Under the pieces are notes generated by a model that worked only from the letters and a program-made list of their open reading frames with translations, ran no database searches and had not been told where the DNA came from. A stretch of DNA of 64,000 nucleotides from an uncultured Eubacterium sp. (GTDB taxonomy: Bacteria; Bacillota; Clostridia; Oscillospirales; Acutalibacteraceae), in NCBI GenBank assembly GCA_934512155.1, contig CAKSWS010000002.1:1-64000 (forward strand). The letters run 5' to 3'. Shown piece by piece: positions 48,642-57,597 of this stretch (its first letter is position 1; each line of letters starts with the position of its first letter). Both the position numbers and the translations under genes were made by a program.

Positions 48642-49403
48642 TTAATAACCGTAACCGTATTCGCTTGTATAATGTTTTGATTTATTGTAACGCTTGCTGT
48701 AACTGCCGTCTTTTTCTTCACTGAAATTAACAACAAAGCCTAAAATTTTTGCATCTATAAAATTAAGTGCGTCGATGGTTTTTTTAAGCTCCGGATGTGT
48801 TGATTGTTTTGATTTAACAACAACAATAATTCCGTCTGACTGGCGAACAATCGGCAAAGCGTCGGAAACAAGGTTAATAGGCGGAGTATCTATAATAATG
48901 TAGTCAAAATATTTATGCAGTTCTTTTAAGAAATCGCTCATTAATTCCGAGCCTAAAATTTCTGCCGGATTAGGTGTTATTGAACCGCTTGTAAGAACGG
49001 AAAGATTGTCTATTTCCGTTGGGTGAATGATTTTTGAAAGCAAGGTTTTGTCTGCATTTTTGTTGTTTGCCGTTTCACTTAAAAAATTTGTAAGTCCCGG
49101 TGCGTTTGAAATTGAAAAATAGTGGTGAATTTTAGGCTTTCTTAAATCGCCGTCAATAATCAAAACTCTTTGGTCTGCTTGGGCAAGAGAAATTGCCAAG
49201 TTAATGGAAGTGGTTGTTTTGCCTTCGTTTGTGTTTGATGATGAAACAACAATGGTTTTGCATCCGCTTTTGATTATTGAAAGCATAATGTTTGTTCTTA
49301 ATGTTTTGTATGATTCTTCAATTCTGAATTTCAAGCCCGAATCAACATTTTTATCTATAAGAAGCTGATTAACGGGTTTTCGTGTTGAATTTTTATCTGC
49401 CAT
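48642..49403 (-). CDS. cpsD: Bacterial tyrosine kinase (CpsD/YwqD)
   Basis: A 253-residue BY-kinase. Walker A SSSNTNEGKTTTS carries Lys62, Walker A' LIIDGDLRKP carries Asp84/Asp86, and Walker B is IIIDTPP. The C-terminus is a tyrosine cluster (six Tyr in the last 19 residues, ending EYGYGY), the autophosphorylation site. SYKTLRTNI near the N-terminus is the oligomerisation motif. It needs the cytoplasmic tail of CpsC for activity. ATG 49403 (9 bases after AGGGG) is chosen over TTG 49412. It starts 5 bases after the cpsC stop. Confidence 0.92.
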   Translation of the reverse strand: MADKNSTRKPVNQLLIDKNVDSGLKFRIEESYKTLRTNIMLSIIKSGCKTIVVSSSNTNEGKTTTSINLAISLAQADQRVLIIDGDLRKPKIHHYFSISNAPGLTNFLSETANNKNADKTLLSKIIHPTEIDNLSVLTSGSITPNPAEILGSELMSDFLKELHKYFDYIIIDTPPINLVSDALPIVRQSDGIIVVVKSKQSTHPELKKTIDALNFIDAKILGFVVNFSEEKDGSYSKRYNKSKHYTSEYGYGY

Positions 49404-49408
49404 TATAA

Positions 49409-50179
49409 TCAACCCCTTTTGCTTTTCTTTTTAGACGATTTTAAATCAAATGTTGGAATTACGCCTATAACCGGAATTCCGTAACGCTCTGTTAATTCTT
49501 CCTCAGATTTAACTCTGATGTCAAAGAAATCACGCAGAAAAACATATGCTGCTGCAATTATTAATCCGCAAATAACGCCTAACAGGCAGGATTTGGCATA
49601 GTTTTTTGTTGCTACGGATTTAAGAGGCTTGTCTTCCACAGATGCACGAACAAGACCTTTATTTGTGTTTTGCATTTCCTGGGGAACACATTTTTCAAGT
49701 GCTGTTGCAATGTTATAGCTTAAATCTGCATCATGGGTTGTAACGGTAAATGTAAACATTGCCGTTTCTTCAATTCCTTGGCAGGAAAGCGCTTTTTTAA
49801 CTTCTGCCGTAGTTAAGCTTGTTCCGTGTGTTGTATTAATTTCATCTGCCACCATTTGGCTGAATTCATTTGTTTTAAAAATTTCAATGTAAGTGTTCAG
49901 CATTTTCATGGCATAATTTATTTTGCTTGTTTCGCTTACTTTTTGACCGTCTTTTGTAATCAAATTGGTGCTGTCAATCAATTCTTGGTCAGAATCTTCA
50001 ACATAAGCAAAAAATTCTATGGAAGAAGTGTAATTGACTTTTGCAAAATTTGCTGTATAAACATAAGCCAAAACGGCACATATAAGCGCAAACACAACAA
50101 GAATTTTCCATTTTTTAAGCAACAGCTTTAAAACTGCCACCAAATCAATTTGGTCCGTTTTCTTTTCGGTTGTTTCCAT
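49409..50179 (-). CDS. cpsC: Wzz/CpsC/YwqC chain-length regulator and kinase activator
   Basis: A 256-residue protein with two membrane helices (about 26-46 and 203-222) flanking an extracytoplasmic domain. The cytoplasmic C-terminus (about 223-256, SEEELTERYGIPVIGVIP and a Lys-rich end) is the part that activates the separate kinase in Firmicutes. It leads the cpsC-cpsD-cpsB unit under a strong promoter. No glycosyltransferases or flippase adjoin, so the polysaccharide it serves is encoded elsewhere or the module has another target. Confidence 0.88.
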   Translation of the reverse strand: METTEKKTDQIDLVAVLKLLLKKWKILVVFALICAVLAYVYTANFAKVNYTSSIEFFAYVEDSDQELIDSTNLITKDGQKVSETSKINYAMKMLNTYIEIFKTNEFSQMVADEINTTHGTSLTTAEVKKALSCQGIEETAMFTFTVTTHDADLSYNIATALEKCVPQEMQNTNKGLVRASVEDKPLKSVATKNYAKSCLLGVICGLIIAAAYVFLRDFFDIRVKSEEELTERYGIPVIGVIPTFDLKSSKKKSKRG

Positions 50180-50227
50180 ATTCTCTGTTTACCATCTCTT
50201 TCCGATAAAATTAATCACATCTAAATT

Positions 50228-50256
50228 ATATTACTTTAAATACATTGTTTTGTCAA
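50228..50256 (-). promoter_or_regulatory. Promoter of cpsC-cpsD-cpsB
   Basis: Minus strand: perfect TTGACA (50256-50251), 17-base spacer, TAATAT (50233-50228). Confidence 0.7.
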
Positions 50257-50311
50257 CATAAAGACTTTAAACATTTTGCTTATTTTGTATGTAACTGGGT
50301 GTTGTTTGGTA

Positions 50312-50340
50312 TTGACAAATAACCTTAAATGGCAGATAAT
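50312..50340 (+). promoter_or_regulatory. Promoter of the GH63-like gene
   Basis: Perfect TTGACA (50312-50317), 17-base spacer, GATAAT (50335-50340). Its position rules out the longest-frame start at 50329 and supports ATG 50371. Confidence 0.7.
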
Positions 50341-50370
50341 AACTTGAATATATTTATTGAGGTTATTTTT

Positions 50371-53058
50371 ATGGTGGAAAACAATTTTAAAATGGCTGAA
50401 TGGGGCCCTTATTCAAAAAAATATATGGGCATTTCAAAAATTATAAGCAGCCTTGCAGATGAAGGTGCAAGATTTGATTTTATTGCTCATCCAACGCTTT
50501 GGAACAGCGCAACACCTGTGCCAAACACTACTGTGCCGTCAAATTACCACTTGTGGCATTGCAGTAACGATTATTCCTTTTTCTCATATAGGTATGAGCT
50601 TATGTGGAAGGATGTTGTTTATGCCGATGTTTCTTTTTCAAAAATTAATGACGACGCATATCTTTTAAGGTGTGAGTTTAACAATAATACAAACCTTTCT
50701 CAAAATGTGTTGTTAAACACATTTTCTTCATTGGAATATCCAAATCCGTCTTACTGTAAGTTAAATACGCCGGCAAAATGTTTTGTTAAAACAGCTAATG
50801 ATTATGTGGAGTACACATATGCTGTATCACGCCCGTGGGATACTGAAAATCCGGACGGTATGTTTAAAGGTATGTTTACCGATAAGGATTTTTACCTTGG
50901 TAAAGGCTTGGGTGACAGGTGCGACCATGAGCATGTTCACTACCTTAACTTAAAGCCGTTTGGCTGCGAAAAGGGAGATAGGGTTACATATGCATTAAAT
51001 GCAACAAATTTTGAGAATCCTGTTTTGGCAGTTCGTTATAAAACAGTAACAGACGGCGACGCAGAGTTTTTAATGAACGGCAAAAAGGTTGTTTTTAAAA
51101 ACAGCCCCGAGTTAACAATCGGCTTTATTCCTTATGAAAGCCGATTTACATTGGAAAGTATCGGCACAGCGGGCATTGAATTTGATTTCTTTGCTGTTGT
51201 TGAAGAAAATCAAAAAAATGAGATTTCAACGGAATATATTTTACATTCTTTCGTGCCTGAAATTAAAACGGAGGCATGCGGCAAAGGCAAGCGTGTTTCA
51301 TTAAGATATAATGATGTTGAAAAACCGTTTTATGTGCTTACACATAATAAAAACACAAGGGAAAGAGTGCTTAATTCGGGTTGTCTTGAAGACGCACTTA
51401 TTAACCGTCTTTCAAACGGCGACGTTACATATGATGATTTGCAGGAAACATTTTCAAATTCATTTAAGCGTAAAACAAGCGATATAGGCTTTTTCCAAAA
51501 TACATTGGTCAAATCAATATTTATAGAGCCTAATTCAAAGCATATTGAATATGTTGTTGTTTCAAATGAAGTGTTTGAACCTCTTTCTTTTAACGAATAT
51601 GAAGAAATTTACAAAAATGCATCTTCAAAATGCAGTTCTGTGCCGTTTAATAAAGCCGGCGAGAAATACACTCTTTCAACAGATATTTTAAGGGCAACAC
51701 TTTTAACAAATGTTGTTTATCCTGTTTATAAGCGTGGCGAAAACGTAATTCACCACACACCCGGTAAAAGGTGGGACAGCTTTTATACTTGGGACAGTGG
51801 CTTTATCGGTCTTGGACTTTTGGAAGAGTCAAACGAGCTTTGCAAATATGTTCTTGAAACATATTTGTGTGATGAGGATAATAAAGACTTTGCTTTTCTT
51901 CTTCACGGCTCACTTGTTCCCACTCAATTTCCGGAATATTTGGAATTGCTTAAAAGAACAAACGATAAGGAAAAATTAAATTACATTTATCCTAAAATGA
52001 AGCGTTATTATGAGTTTTTGCAGGGTAGAGAAGGCAGTTCAAGTTTTGCAAAATTCCACAATGGTTTATTAACGGCATATGATTATTGGTATTCTCATTG
52101 CGGTATGGATGATTATTGTGCCCAGGTAGAGATGATTGCCAGAAAAGAAGAGCAAATTACATGCCCTTGTTTAACAACTGCACAGGTTATAAGAGCCGGT
52201 AAAATTTTAAAAATGGTTGCAGCTTATTTGGGCAAAGATGACGATATAAAAGAGTATGATAAAGATATTGCAGTTTCGTCAAAAGCGTTAAACGACCTTG
52301 CATGGGATGAAGAAACAGGCTATTTCAGCTATACGCAATATGATGAAAACGGTAAATTAAAAGGATTTTTAAGAACGGAAAACGGCGAAAATCTTAATAA
52401 GGGTATGGACGGCGTGTATCCTATAGTTGCAGGTGCAGTAAACGGCGAAAAAAAGCAAAGAGTGCTTGCACATATTAAAAATCCAAATGAAATGTGGTCT
52501 GCAGCAGGTATTTCTGCCGTTGATATGACCGCTTCGTATTATAAAAATGACGGGTATTGGAACGGTAATGTTTGGATGAGCCACCAATGGTTCATTTGGA
52601 AAACCATGTTTGATTTGGGCGACACGGATTTTGCATTTGAAATTGCAAACAGAGCCCTTGAAATGTGGAAAGAAGAAACAGACTTTTCATATTTCACATA
52701 TGAATGCTTCGGTGTTGATACAAGGCGTGGCGGCTGGTTTCATAATTTCGGCGGTTTGTCTGCTCCTATTTCTGTTTGGGCAAATTGTTATTACAAACCG
52801 CAAACAGTAACATCAGGTTTTGATTTGTGGACAGATTATCAAAAAACAACCGAAAACAGTGCCGAAATTTCATTTAAATATTTTGGCGAAAATGATAAGT
52901 ACAGCTTTGTGGTAACTTTAAGTGATGATTGCGACTATGTTGCAAAGCTTGACGGAAAAGAGATTGAATTTAATGAAAGAATCAAAGGTTCTCTTGAATT
53001 TACATTAAGCGGCAACGTTAAATCAGGTGTTCTTTCAGTTTGCAAAAAGGGAGAGTAA
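50371..53058 (+). CDS. GH63-like (alpha/alpha)6-barrel glycoside hydrolase
   Basis: An 895-residue cytoplasmic protein with no signal peptide. The N-terminal 430 residues are beta-rich. The C-terminal half is an (alpha/alpha)6 barrel with GKRWDSFYTWDSGFIGLGL (near 465), GMDGVYPIVAG, and the conserved YWNGNVWMSHQWFIW segment. These resemble GH63/GH37 glucosidases and trehalase-like enzymes. It probably releases alpha-glucose from an oligosaccharide, but specificity cannot be read. GAGG lies 8 bases before ATG 50371. The downstream phosphoesterase starts 3 bases after its stop, so the two are co-expressed. Confidence 0.7.
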   Translation: MVENNFKMAEWGPYSKKYMGISKIISSLADEGARFDFIAHPTLWNSATPVPNTTVPSNYHLWHCSNDYSFFSYRYELMWKDVVYADVSFSKINDDAYLLRCEFNNNTNLSQNVLLNTFSSLEYPNPSYCKLNTPAKCFVKTANDYVEYTYAVSRPWDTENPDGMFKGMFTDKDFYLGKGLGDRCDHEHVHYLNLKPFGCEKGDRVTYALNATNFENPVLAVRYKTVTDGDAEFLMNGKKVVFKNSPELTIGFIPYESRFTLESIGTAGIEFDFFAVVEENQKNEISTEYILHSFVPEIKTEACGKGKRVSLRYNDVEKPFYVLTHNKNTRERVLNSGCLEDALINRLSNGDVTYDDLQETFSNSFKRKTSDIGFFQNTLVKSIFIEPNSKHIEYVVVSNEVFEPLSFNEYEEIYKNASSKCSSVPFNKAGEKYTLSTDILRATLLTNVVYPVYKRGENVIHHTPGKRWDSFYTWDSGFIGLGLLEESNELCKYVLETYLCDEDNKDFAFLLHGSLVPTQFPEYLELLKRTNDKEKLNYIYPKMKRYYEFLQGREGSSSFAKFHNGLLTAYDYWYSHCGMDDYCAQVEMIARKEEQITCPCLTTAQVIRAGKILKMVAAYLGKDDDIKEYDKDIAVSSKALNDLAWDEETGYFSYTQYDENGKLKGFLRTENGENLNKGMDGVYPIVAGAVNGEKKQRVLAHIKNPNEMWSAAGISAVDMTASYYKNDGYWNGNVWMSHQWFIWKTMFDLGDTDFAFEIANRALEMWKEETDFSYFTYECFGVDTRRGGWFHNFGGLSAPISVWANCYYKPQTVTSGFDLWTDYQKTTENSAEISFKYFGENDKYSFVVTLSDDCDYVAKLDGKEIEFNERIKGSLEFTLSGNVKSGVLSVCKKGE

Positions 53059-53061
53059 TAT

Positions 53062-54735
53062 ATGGCTAACAGATTAAGCGGTAGTAATAATGAGCCGTTA
53101 AAAATTCAGTTTATTACAGATACTCATTATTATTCAAGAAAAAACGGCACATCGGGCAAGGCGTATGAACGTGAGGAAGCTAAATCTCAAATGATTATAA
53201 AAGACAGCGACCTTGTTCTTAAAGCAGGCTTTGATTTGCTTTGCAAAGATACTTCTACGGATATTGTTGTTTTGTCCGGCGATACAACAAGAAACGGCGA
53301 ATTGGCATCTCACGAAGAATTTATTGAAATGTTGCGTGATTTAAAGAAAAAAGGCAAGCGTGTTTATGTAATTACCGCTACTCACGATTATCAAGACGGC
53401 GGCGTTGCAAAGGGATTTTCGGGTGATGAACAAATTCAGGTTCCTGCTGTAGAGAATCGCCATGATTTGTGGGACATGTATTATGAATTCGGTCCTAACG
53501 AGGCTATTGCCACATTTAAGCAGTCCCTTTGCTATGTTGTTCAGCTTGCACCGGGTTACAGGCTCTTTGCTCTTAATGACGATACAAACGATAAGGTTGA
53601 GGGTCAGGGTTCAGGTTACAGTGATGAATGTAAAAAGTGGATTATGGAGCAGCTTAAAGACGCTCACGATAATGATCAATATGTTATTGCAATGACTCAC
53701 CATCCAATGATTTCGCCGTCGCCGTTTTATTCTATTATCGGCAAAGGTGATATGCAAAGAGACCATGAGGAAACAAGGGAACTTTTTGCCGATGCAGGTC
53801 TTCATTGCATGCTTACGGGTCATACGCATGTTCACGATATAAGCTATATAACAACCAAAAAGGGCAACAGATTTTATGATATTGCCTGCGGAGCTATGAT
53901 TGGCTGTCCGCCTGCAATGAGAAATGTTACCTTTGACCCCAAGCATGCTGAAATTGATGTGGAAACAGTGTATATTGAAAATGTTCCCGGCATTGATACG
54001 GGCGACAAAACATTTCCACAATATATGCGCAATTTCTTCTTTGGTATGATTGCAGATGTTATTTGGTCTATGGGCAATGATATTGACCGTCTTGCAGATA
54101 TTACGCCGGCATTTTCAATTCCCGGCGAAAAAGTTAAAAAATTGGGTTGGATTATTAAACCTATCGGCAAATTGCTTAATAAGCTTACATTTAAAAAGAT
54201 TTGGCGCCTTTGTAAAAAGGAAAGCGGTTTAAAGAAAGCCGATATTCAGGATATTGCCGATAATAAGGTTGTTGATTTTATTCTTGAACTTGTACAAAAT
54301 CTTTATTGCGGTGATTCTCCTTACGGTCCTGAAACAAGAGAATATAAGTTAACCTGCGGATTTTTAAATGTTATTGATTCATTTTTAAATACAATTCATT
54401 TGCCTATAGGAAAGTTTCTAAAAGGTGCAACATCTGTGCGCAGTCTTGTTGAACCTCTTCTTTGGAATTCAGGTTATTGCGATGAAAAAGCAACCTTACC
54501 GCTTTACCCTGTTTTTGATGACGAAAATCCTGCTCCTGCGGAAATGTTTGAAGAAAAGCATTTTGACGACCCTGTAAAGAAAAGCAAAAAGGGTCCGCTT
54601 GTGCTGTTAATTCTTATTCTTGCCGTTGTATTGCTTTTGGCAATTATTGTGGGCATTGTTTGGCTTGTGGTTTGGGTAATTATTGCTATTGTAAAAGTCA
54701 TTGCCGCAGCTTCGATTTTTGGTTTGTTCATATAA
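53062..54735 (+). CDS. Calcineurin-like metallophosphoesterase with C-terminal membrane anchor
   Basis: A 557-residue protein. Metal motifs: DTHYY (Asp20, His22), LSGDTT, then TATHDYQD in the position of the usual GNHD/E, MTHHP, and GHTHVHD. Replacing Asn by Thr in the GNHD motif is unusual. After the catalytic domain (to about 310) comes a helical region, a Lys-rich stretch (KKSKKG) and a strongly hydrophobic C-terminal 45 residues. This suggests a tail-anchored enzyme with its catalytic domain in the cytoplasm. The substrate is unknown. It is translationally linked to the GH63-like gene. Confidence 0.75.
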   Translation: MANRLSGSNNEPLKIQFITDTHYYSRKNGTSGKAYEREEAKSQMIIKDSDLVLKAGFDLLCKDTSTDIVVLSGDTTRNGELASHEEFIEMLRDLKKKGKRVYVITATHDYQDGGVAKGFSGDEQIQVPAVENRHDLWDMYYEFGPNEAIATFKQSLCYVVQLAPGYRLFALNDDTNDKVEGQGSGYSDECKKWIMEQLKDAHDNDQYVIAMTHHPMISPSPFYSIIGKGDMQRDHEETRELFADAGLHCMLTGHTHVHDISYITTKKGNRFYDIACGAMIGCPPAMRNVTFDPKHAEIDVETVYIENVPGIDTGDKTFPQYMRNFFFGMIADVIWSMGNDIDRLADITPAFSIPGEKVKKLGWIIKPIGKLLNKLTFKKIWRLCKKESGLKKADIQDIADNKVVDFILELVQNLYCGDSPYGPETREYKLTCGFLNVIDSFLNTIHLPIGKFLKGATSVRSLVEPLLWNSGYCDEKATLPLYPVFDDENPAPAEMFEEKHFDDPVKKSKKGPLVLLILILAVVLLLAIIVGIVWLVVWVIIAIVKVIAAASIFGLFI

Positions 54736-54759
54736 TTTTTATAATAATGTAATTTTTTC

Positions 54760-54788
54760 TTGCATATATGATGTGTATTTGATATAAT
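54760..54788 (+). promoter_or_regulatory. Promoter of the GtrA-like gene
   Basis: TTGCAT (54760-54765), 17-base spacer, perfect TATAAT (54783-54788), 42 bases before the ATG. Confidence 0.65.
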
Positions 54789-54829
54789 AAAAAATGCAAA
54801 TTTTACATATTTATTAAGGAGTAAAAATT

Positions 54830-55456
54830 ATGGCAGACGAAAAGAAAAAATTCAGCCTTGGCGGTATTGATAATGCCGCAGCGGAAAAAGGCTCATTCAT
54901 TAAAACCGTATGGCAGCTTGTTAAGTTCCTTGTTGTTTCAGGTTTGGTAACAATTATTCAGCTTGTACTTGCAAACGTTCTTCCGCTTATTTTTGACAGC
55001 GTAACTGCAACTCTTCCTGCATTTCTTCAGGGAATTTTTAAGCCGGATGTAATTTTTGATGCTTCAACTGCACAGGGTGCAAAGCAAATTGCTAAGTATG
55101 TTGTTGACGGTGTTGTTACTTGGGGTTATCTTCTTCCTTTCTTCCTTTCAAACCTTATTGCTAATATTTACGGTTTCTATCAGAATAAGAAGACAACATT
55201 TAAGTCAGACGCACCTTGGTATAATTTTGCTATTTATATTGTACTTATGATTGCTCTTATTCTCTTCTCAACTTGGTTCCAGGGTTGGCTTGTTGGCGTA
55301 ATCGCAAAAGCACCTTGGGCTTGGTTAAACAGCCTTGCAAGAACTATTGCAGGCTTGGCAGCAGGCTTTGTTCAAATGGTTGTTCTTTTCCCAATGGAAA
55401 AATTTGTTCTTTTGAAAGAAAAGAAAGCAGACGGCGAAGAAGAAGCAGCAAAATAG
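54830..55456 (+). CDS. GtrA-like membrane protein
   Basis: A 208-residue protein with four hydrophobic helices (about 30-55, 95-115, 128-148, 165-190) and charged ends. The pattern FLVVSGLVTIIQLVLANVL, FFLSNLIANIYGFYQNKKTTF matches the GtrA/DPMS flippase-like family, which helps move undecaprenyl-linked sugars across the membrane. A 40-residue insertion between helices 1 and 2 makes it longer than usual (about 130-150). It has its own promoter and terminator. Confidence 0.7.
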   Translation: MADEKKKFSLGGIDNAAAEKGSFIKTVWQLVKFLVVSGLVTIIQLVLANVLPLIFDSVTATLPAFLQGIFKPDVIFDASTAQGAKQIAKYVVDGVVTWGYLLPFFLSNLIANIYGFYQNKKTTFKSDAPWYNFAIYIVLMIALILFSTWFQGWLVGVIAKAPWAWLNSLARTIAGLAAGFVQMVVLFPMEKFVLLKEKKADGEEEAAK

Positions 55457-55481
55457 TTTTTGCAAAACTTTTCGCTTATTA

Positions 55482-55513
55482 CAAGGGTGCCCACGGCGCC
55501 CTTGTTTTTTTAT
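55482..55513 (+). terminator. Terminator of the GtrA-like gene
   Basis: A 10-bp stem CAAGGGTGCC (55482-55491) / GGCGCCCTTG (55495-55504) with one G-U pair, followed by TTTTTTT. Confidence 0.85.
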
Positions 55514-55522
55514 AAATAATTG

Positions 55523-55551
55523 TTGACAGAATATTAACCCAAGTTTATAAT
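55523..55551 (+). promoter_or_regulatory. Consensus promoter of the TrpXYZ-like operon
   Basis: TTGACA (55523-55528), 17-base spacer, TATAAT (55546-55551): perfect consensus at both boxes. The leader is only about 30 bases, so no T-box or riboswitch fits. Confidence 0.85.
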
Positions 55552-55586
55552 TTATGTATTAACATTTTTCTTTGGAGGAACGAGAA

Positions 55587-56594
55587 ATGAAAAAATTAAA
55601 AAAAATATTGGCTGTTTTAATGGCTGTTATAACGGTTGCGGCTGTTTTGGCAGGCTGTTCTTCAAACGGTAATAATTCCGATAATTCAAATAACGGCGGT
55701 AAAAAAGTTGCAATTCTTCAGTATATGCCTCATTCAAGTCTTGATAATTGCACACAAGGTGTTAAAAACGCACTTGATAAGGCAGGCATTGCTTATGATG
55801 TTCAAATCGGCTCAAGCGGCAGTGCCGACACAGATTGTCAAAGTTATGCAGAACAAATGGTTTCAAGCGGTTATGATGCTATTATTGCCGTGGCAACTCC
55901 GGCTGCAATGAGTGCTTATTCGGCAGTTCAAAATGCTTCTTCAAATATTCCTGTTATTTTCTGCGCAGTTTCAGACCCTGTTGCGGCAGGTCTTGTGGAA
56001 TCAATGGATGCACCGGGAAATAACTGCACAGGTACTGCAGACGCTATTGATATTGAAGGCCAGATTGAACTTATTAAACAGCTTCAACCCGGCATTAAAA
56101 ACTTAGGCGTTCTTTACACTACCAGTGAGGCAAATTCAATCAGCCAGCTTGAAACACTTAAAAGCGAATGTGATAAAGCAGGCATAAATCTTGTTTCTCA
56201 GGGTATTTCTGAGGCTTCGGAGCTTGCTTCGGCAGCTGCTGCTCTTATTCCTCAGGTTGACGCTATTACTAACCTTACAGATAACAATGTTGTAGATAAT
56301 ATGAGCGTGTTTATGGAACAGGCTCAAACAGCAAAAATTCCTGTTTACGGTTCTGAAATCGAGCAAGTAAGAAAAGGCTGTGTTGCTTCTGCTTCTATAG
56401 ATTATGTTGCTTTAGGTGAAAAAACAGGCAATATGGCTATAGATATTCTTAACGGTGCAAGTGCGGCTACTTATCCGGCTGTTACTGTTACAGATTCATT
56501 TGTTGTTGTAAATCCCGATGTTGCCGCAGGCTTGGGACTTACAATTCCGGCTGAACTTGACAATGTTCAAAAGGTTTCTACAACAGCAGAATAA
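55587..56594 (+). CDS. ABC transporter substrate-binding lipoprotein (TrpX-like, PF04392 type)
   Basis: A 335-residue lipoprotein. A signal peptide with lipobox VLAGC (lipidated Cys24) is followed by an Asn/Ser-rich tether. A two-lobed binding fold (KKVAILQYMPHSSLDNCTQGV, VATPAAMSAY, PVIFCAVSDPVAAGLV, PVYGSEIEQVRKGCVAS) is typical of the ABC_sub_bind family, whose TrpX members import tryptophan in streptococci. ATG 55587 follows GGAGGAACGAG. The ligand may be an aromatic amino acid; that is inferred from family only. It is separated from its permease by a hairpin. Confidence 0.85.
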   Translation: MKKLKKILAVLMAVITVAAVLAGCSSNGNNSDNSNNGGKKVAILQYMPHSSLDNCTQGVKNALDKAGIAYDVQIGSSGSADTDCQSYAEQMVSSGYDAIIAVATPAAMSAYSAVQNASSNIPVIFCAVSDPVAAGLVESMDAPGNNCTGTADAIDIEGQIELIKQLQPGIKNLGVLYTTSEANSISQLETLKSECDKAGINLVSQGISEASELASAAAALIPQVDAITNLTDNNVVDNMSVFMEQAQTAKIPVYGSEIEQVRKGCVASASIDYVALGEKTGNMAIDILNGASAATYPAVTVTDSFVVVNPDVAAGLGLTIPAELDNVQKVSTTAE

Positions 56595-56607
56595 TATTTA
56601 AATTCAA

Positions 56608-56638
56608 CGGCAGGATTTTCCTGCCGCTTGTTTTGTTT
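56608..56638 (+). terminator. Partial terminator between binding protein and permease
   Basis: Perfect 7-bp GC-rich stem CGGCAGG (56608-56614) / CCTGCCG (56620-56626) with a 5-base loop, followed by CTTGTTTTGTTT. It probably lowers permease and ATPase expression relative to the binding protein. Confidence 0.65.
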
Positions 56639-56673
56639 GCACTTTGTGCTATTTTTTTGAAAGATGTGATGAT

Positions 56674-57597
56674 TTGGATATTTTAAATATTGTAAAAGTA
56701 GTTTTTGAAGAAGGCTTTAAGTATGCCATTTTGGCTCTTGGCGTTTATTTGTCTTACAGCATACTTGATTTTCCCGATTTGTCTGTAGACGGAACAATGC
56801 CGTTGGGAGCTATTGTTTCTTCTGTTCTTATTTTAAAGGGAGTAAACCCTTGGCTTAGCCTTTTGATAGCATTCGGTTGCGGATTGCTTGCAGGTTGTAT
56901 TACCGGCTTGCTCCATATAAAATTGAAATTAGAGCCGCTTTTATCCGGAATTCTTGTTTATACTGCCCTGCTTTCAGTAAATCTTGTTTTAATAAAAGTG
57001 GGCACGGGCGGTCAGTCCATTGCTTCTATTTTTGGCAGAAAAACAATTTTTAACAGCGGCATTGCAAGCGTTCTTCCTCAGTCCGCAGGCGGTATTAACA
57101 TAAGAAAACTTATTGTTCTGGCTGTTTTTGTTGTCTTAATTAAAATTATTATTGATTTATATCTTAAAACAAAATCGGGCATGCTTCTTCGTGCTACAGG
57201 TTCAAACCAGCAGTATGTTGTTATGCTTGCAAAAAATCCAGGTGCCACAAAAATTTTAGGTCTTGCAATAGGCAACGGCTTGGCGGCTGTAAGCGGTGCT
57301 GTTATTGCGCAAAGTACGGAAACGGCAAATACTACTATGGGTGTCGGTATGGTTGTTTTCGGTTTATCAAGTGTAATTATCGGCTTGTCGGTATTTAAAC
57401 GAGTTGGTTTTATGAAAGCAACTACAATGGTAATTTTGGGTACAATAATTTACAAAGCGTGCCTGCAAATTGCAGTTGTTATAGGCCTTCCAAGTGAATA
57501 TAACAAAATTTTAATGGCAGTGCTGTTTGTTTTGGCTCTTGTATTCAGCGGAACTCTCAAAGACAAAACAAAGAAAAGGAGAGAGAAAAATGCTTGA
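56674..57597 (+). CDS. ABC transporter permease (TrpY-like)
   Basis: A 307-residue permease of the branched-chain-type (BPD_transp_2) superfamily with eight to nine helices. FKYAILALGVYLSYSILDFPDLSVDGTMPLGA opens the first helices, and RATGSNQQYVVMLAKNPGATKILGLAIGNGLAA is the ATPase-contact loop. No ATG lies near the fold start. TTG 56674 (preceded by AAAGATG, a weak site) gives a family-like N-terminus, whereas the frame from 56644 would begin in the hairpin's tail. It overlaps the ATPase gene by 8 bases. Confidence 0.82.
   Translation: MDILNIVKVVFEEGFKYAILALGVYLSYSILDFPDLSVDGTMPLGAIVSSVLILKGVNPWLSLLIAFGCGLLAGCITGLLHIKLKLEPLLSGILVYTALLSVNLVLIKVGTGGQSIASIFGRKTIFNSGIASVLPQSAGGINIRKLIVLAVFVVLIKIIIDLYLKTKSGMLLRATGSNQQYVVMLAKNPGATKILGLAIGNGLAAVSGAVIAQSTETANTTMGVGMVVFGLSSVIIGLSVFKRVGFMKATTMVILGTIIYKACLQIAVVIGLPSEYNKILMAVLFVLALVFSGTLKDKTKKRREKNA

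Noticed and set aside
54420..54440. Third copy of GCAACATCTG as support for the 16-base intergenic repeat
   Set aside because: Only a 10-base match, inside coding sequence (GATSV codons), so it argues for chance rather than for a motif.
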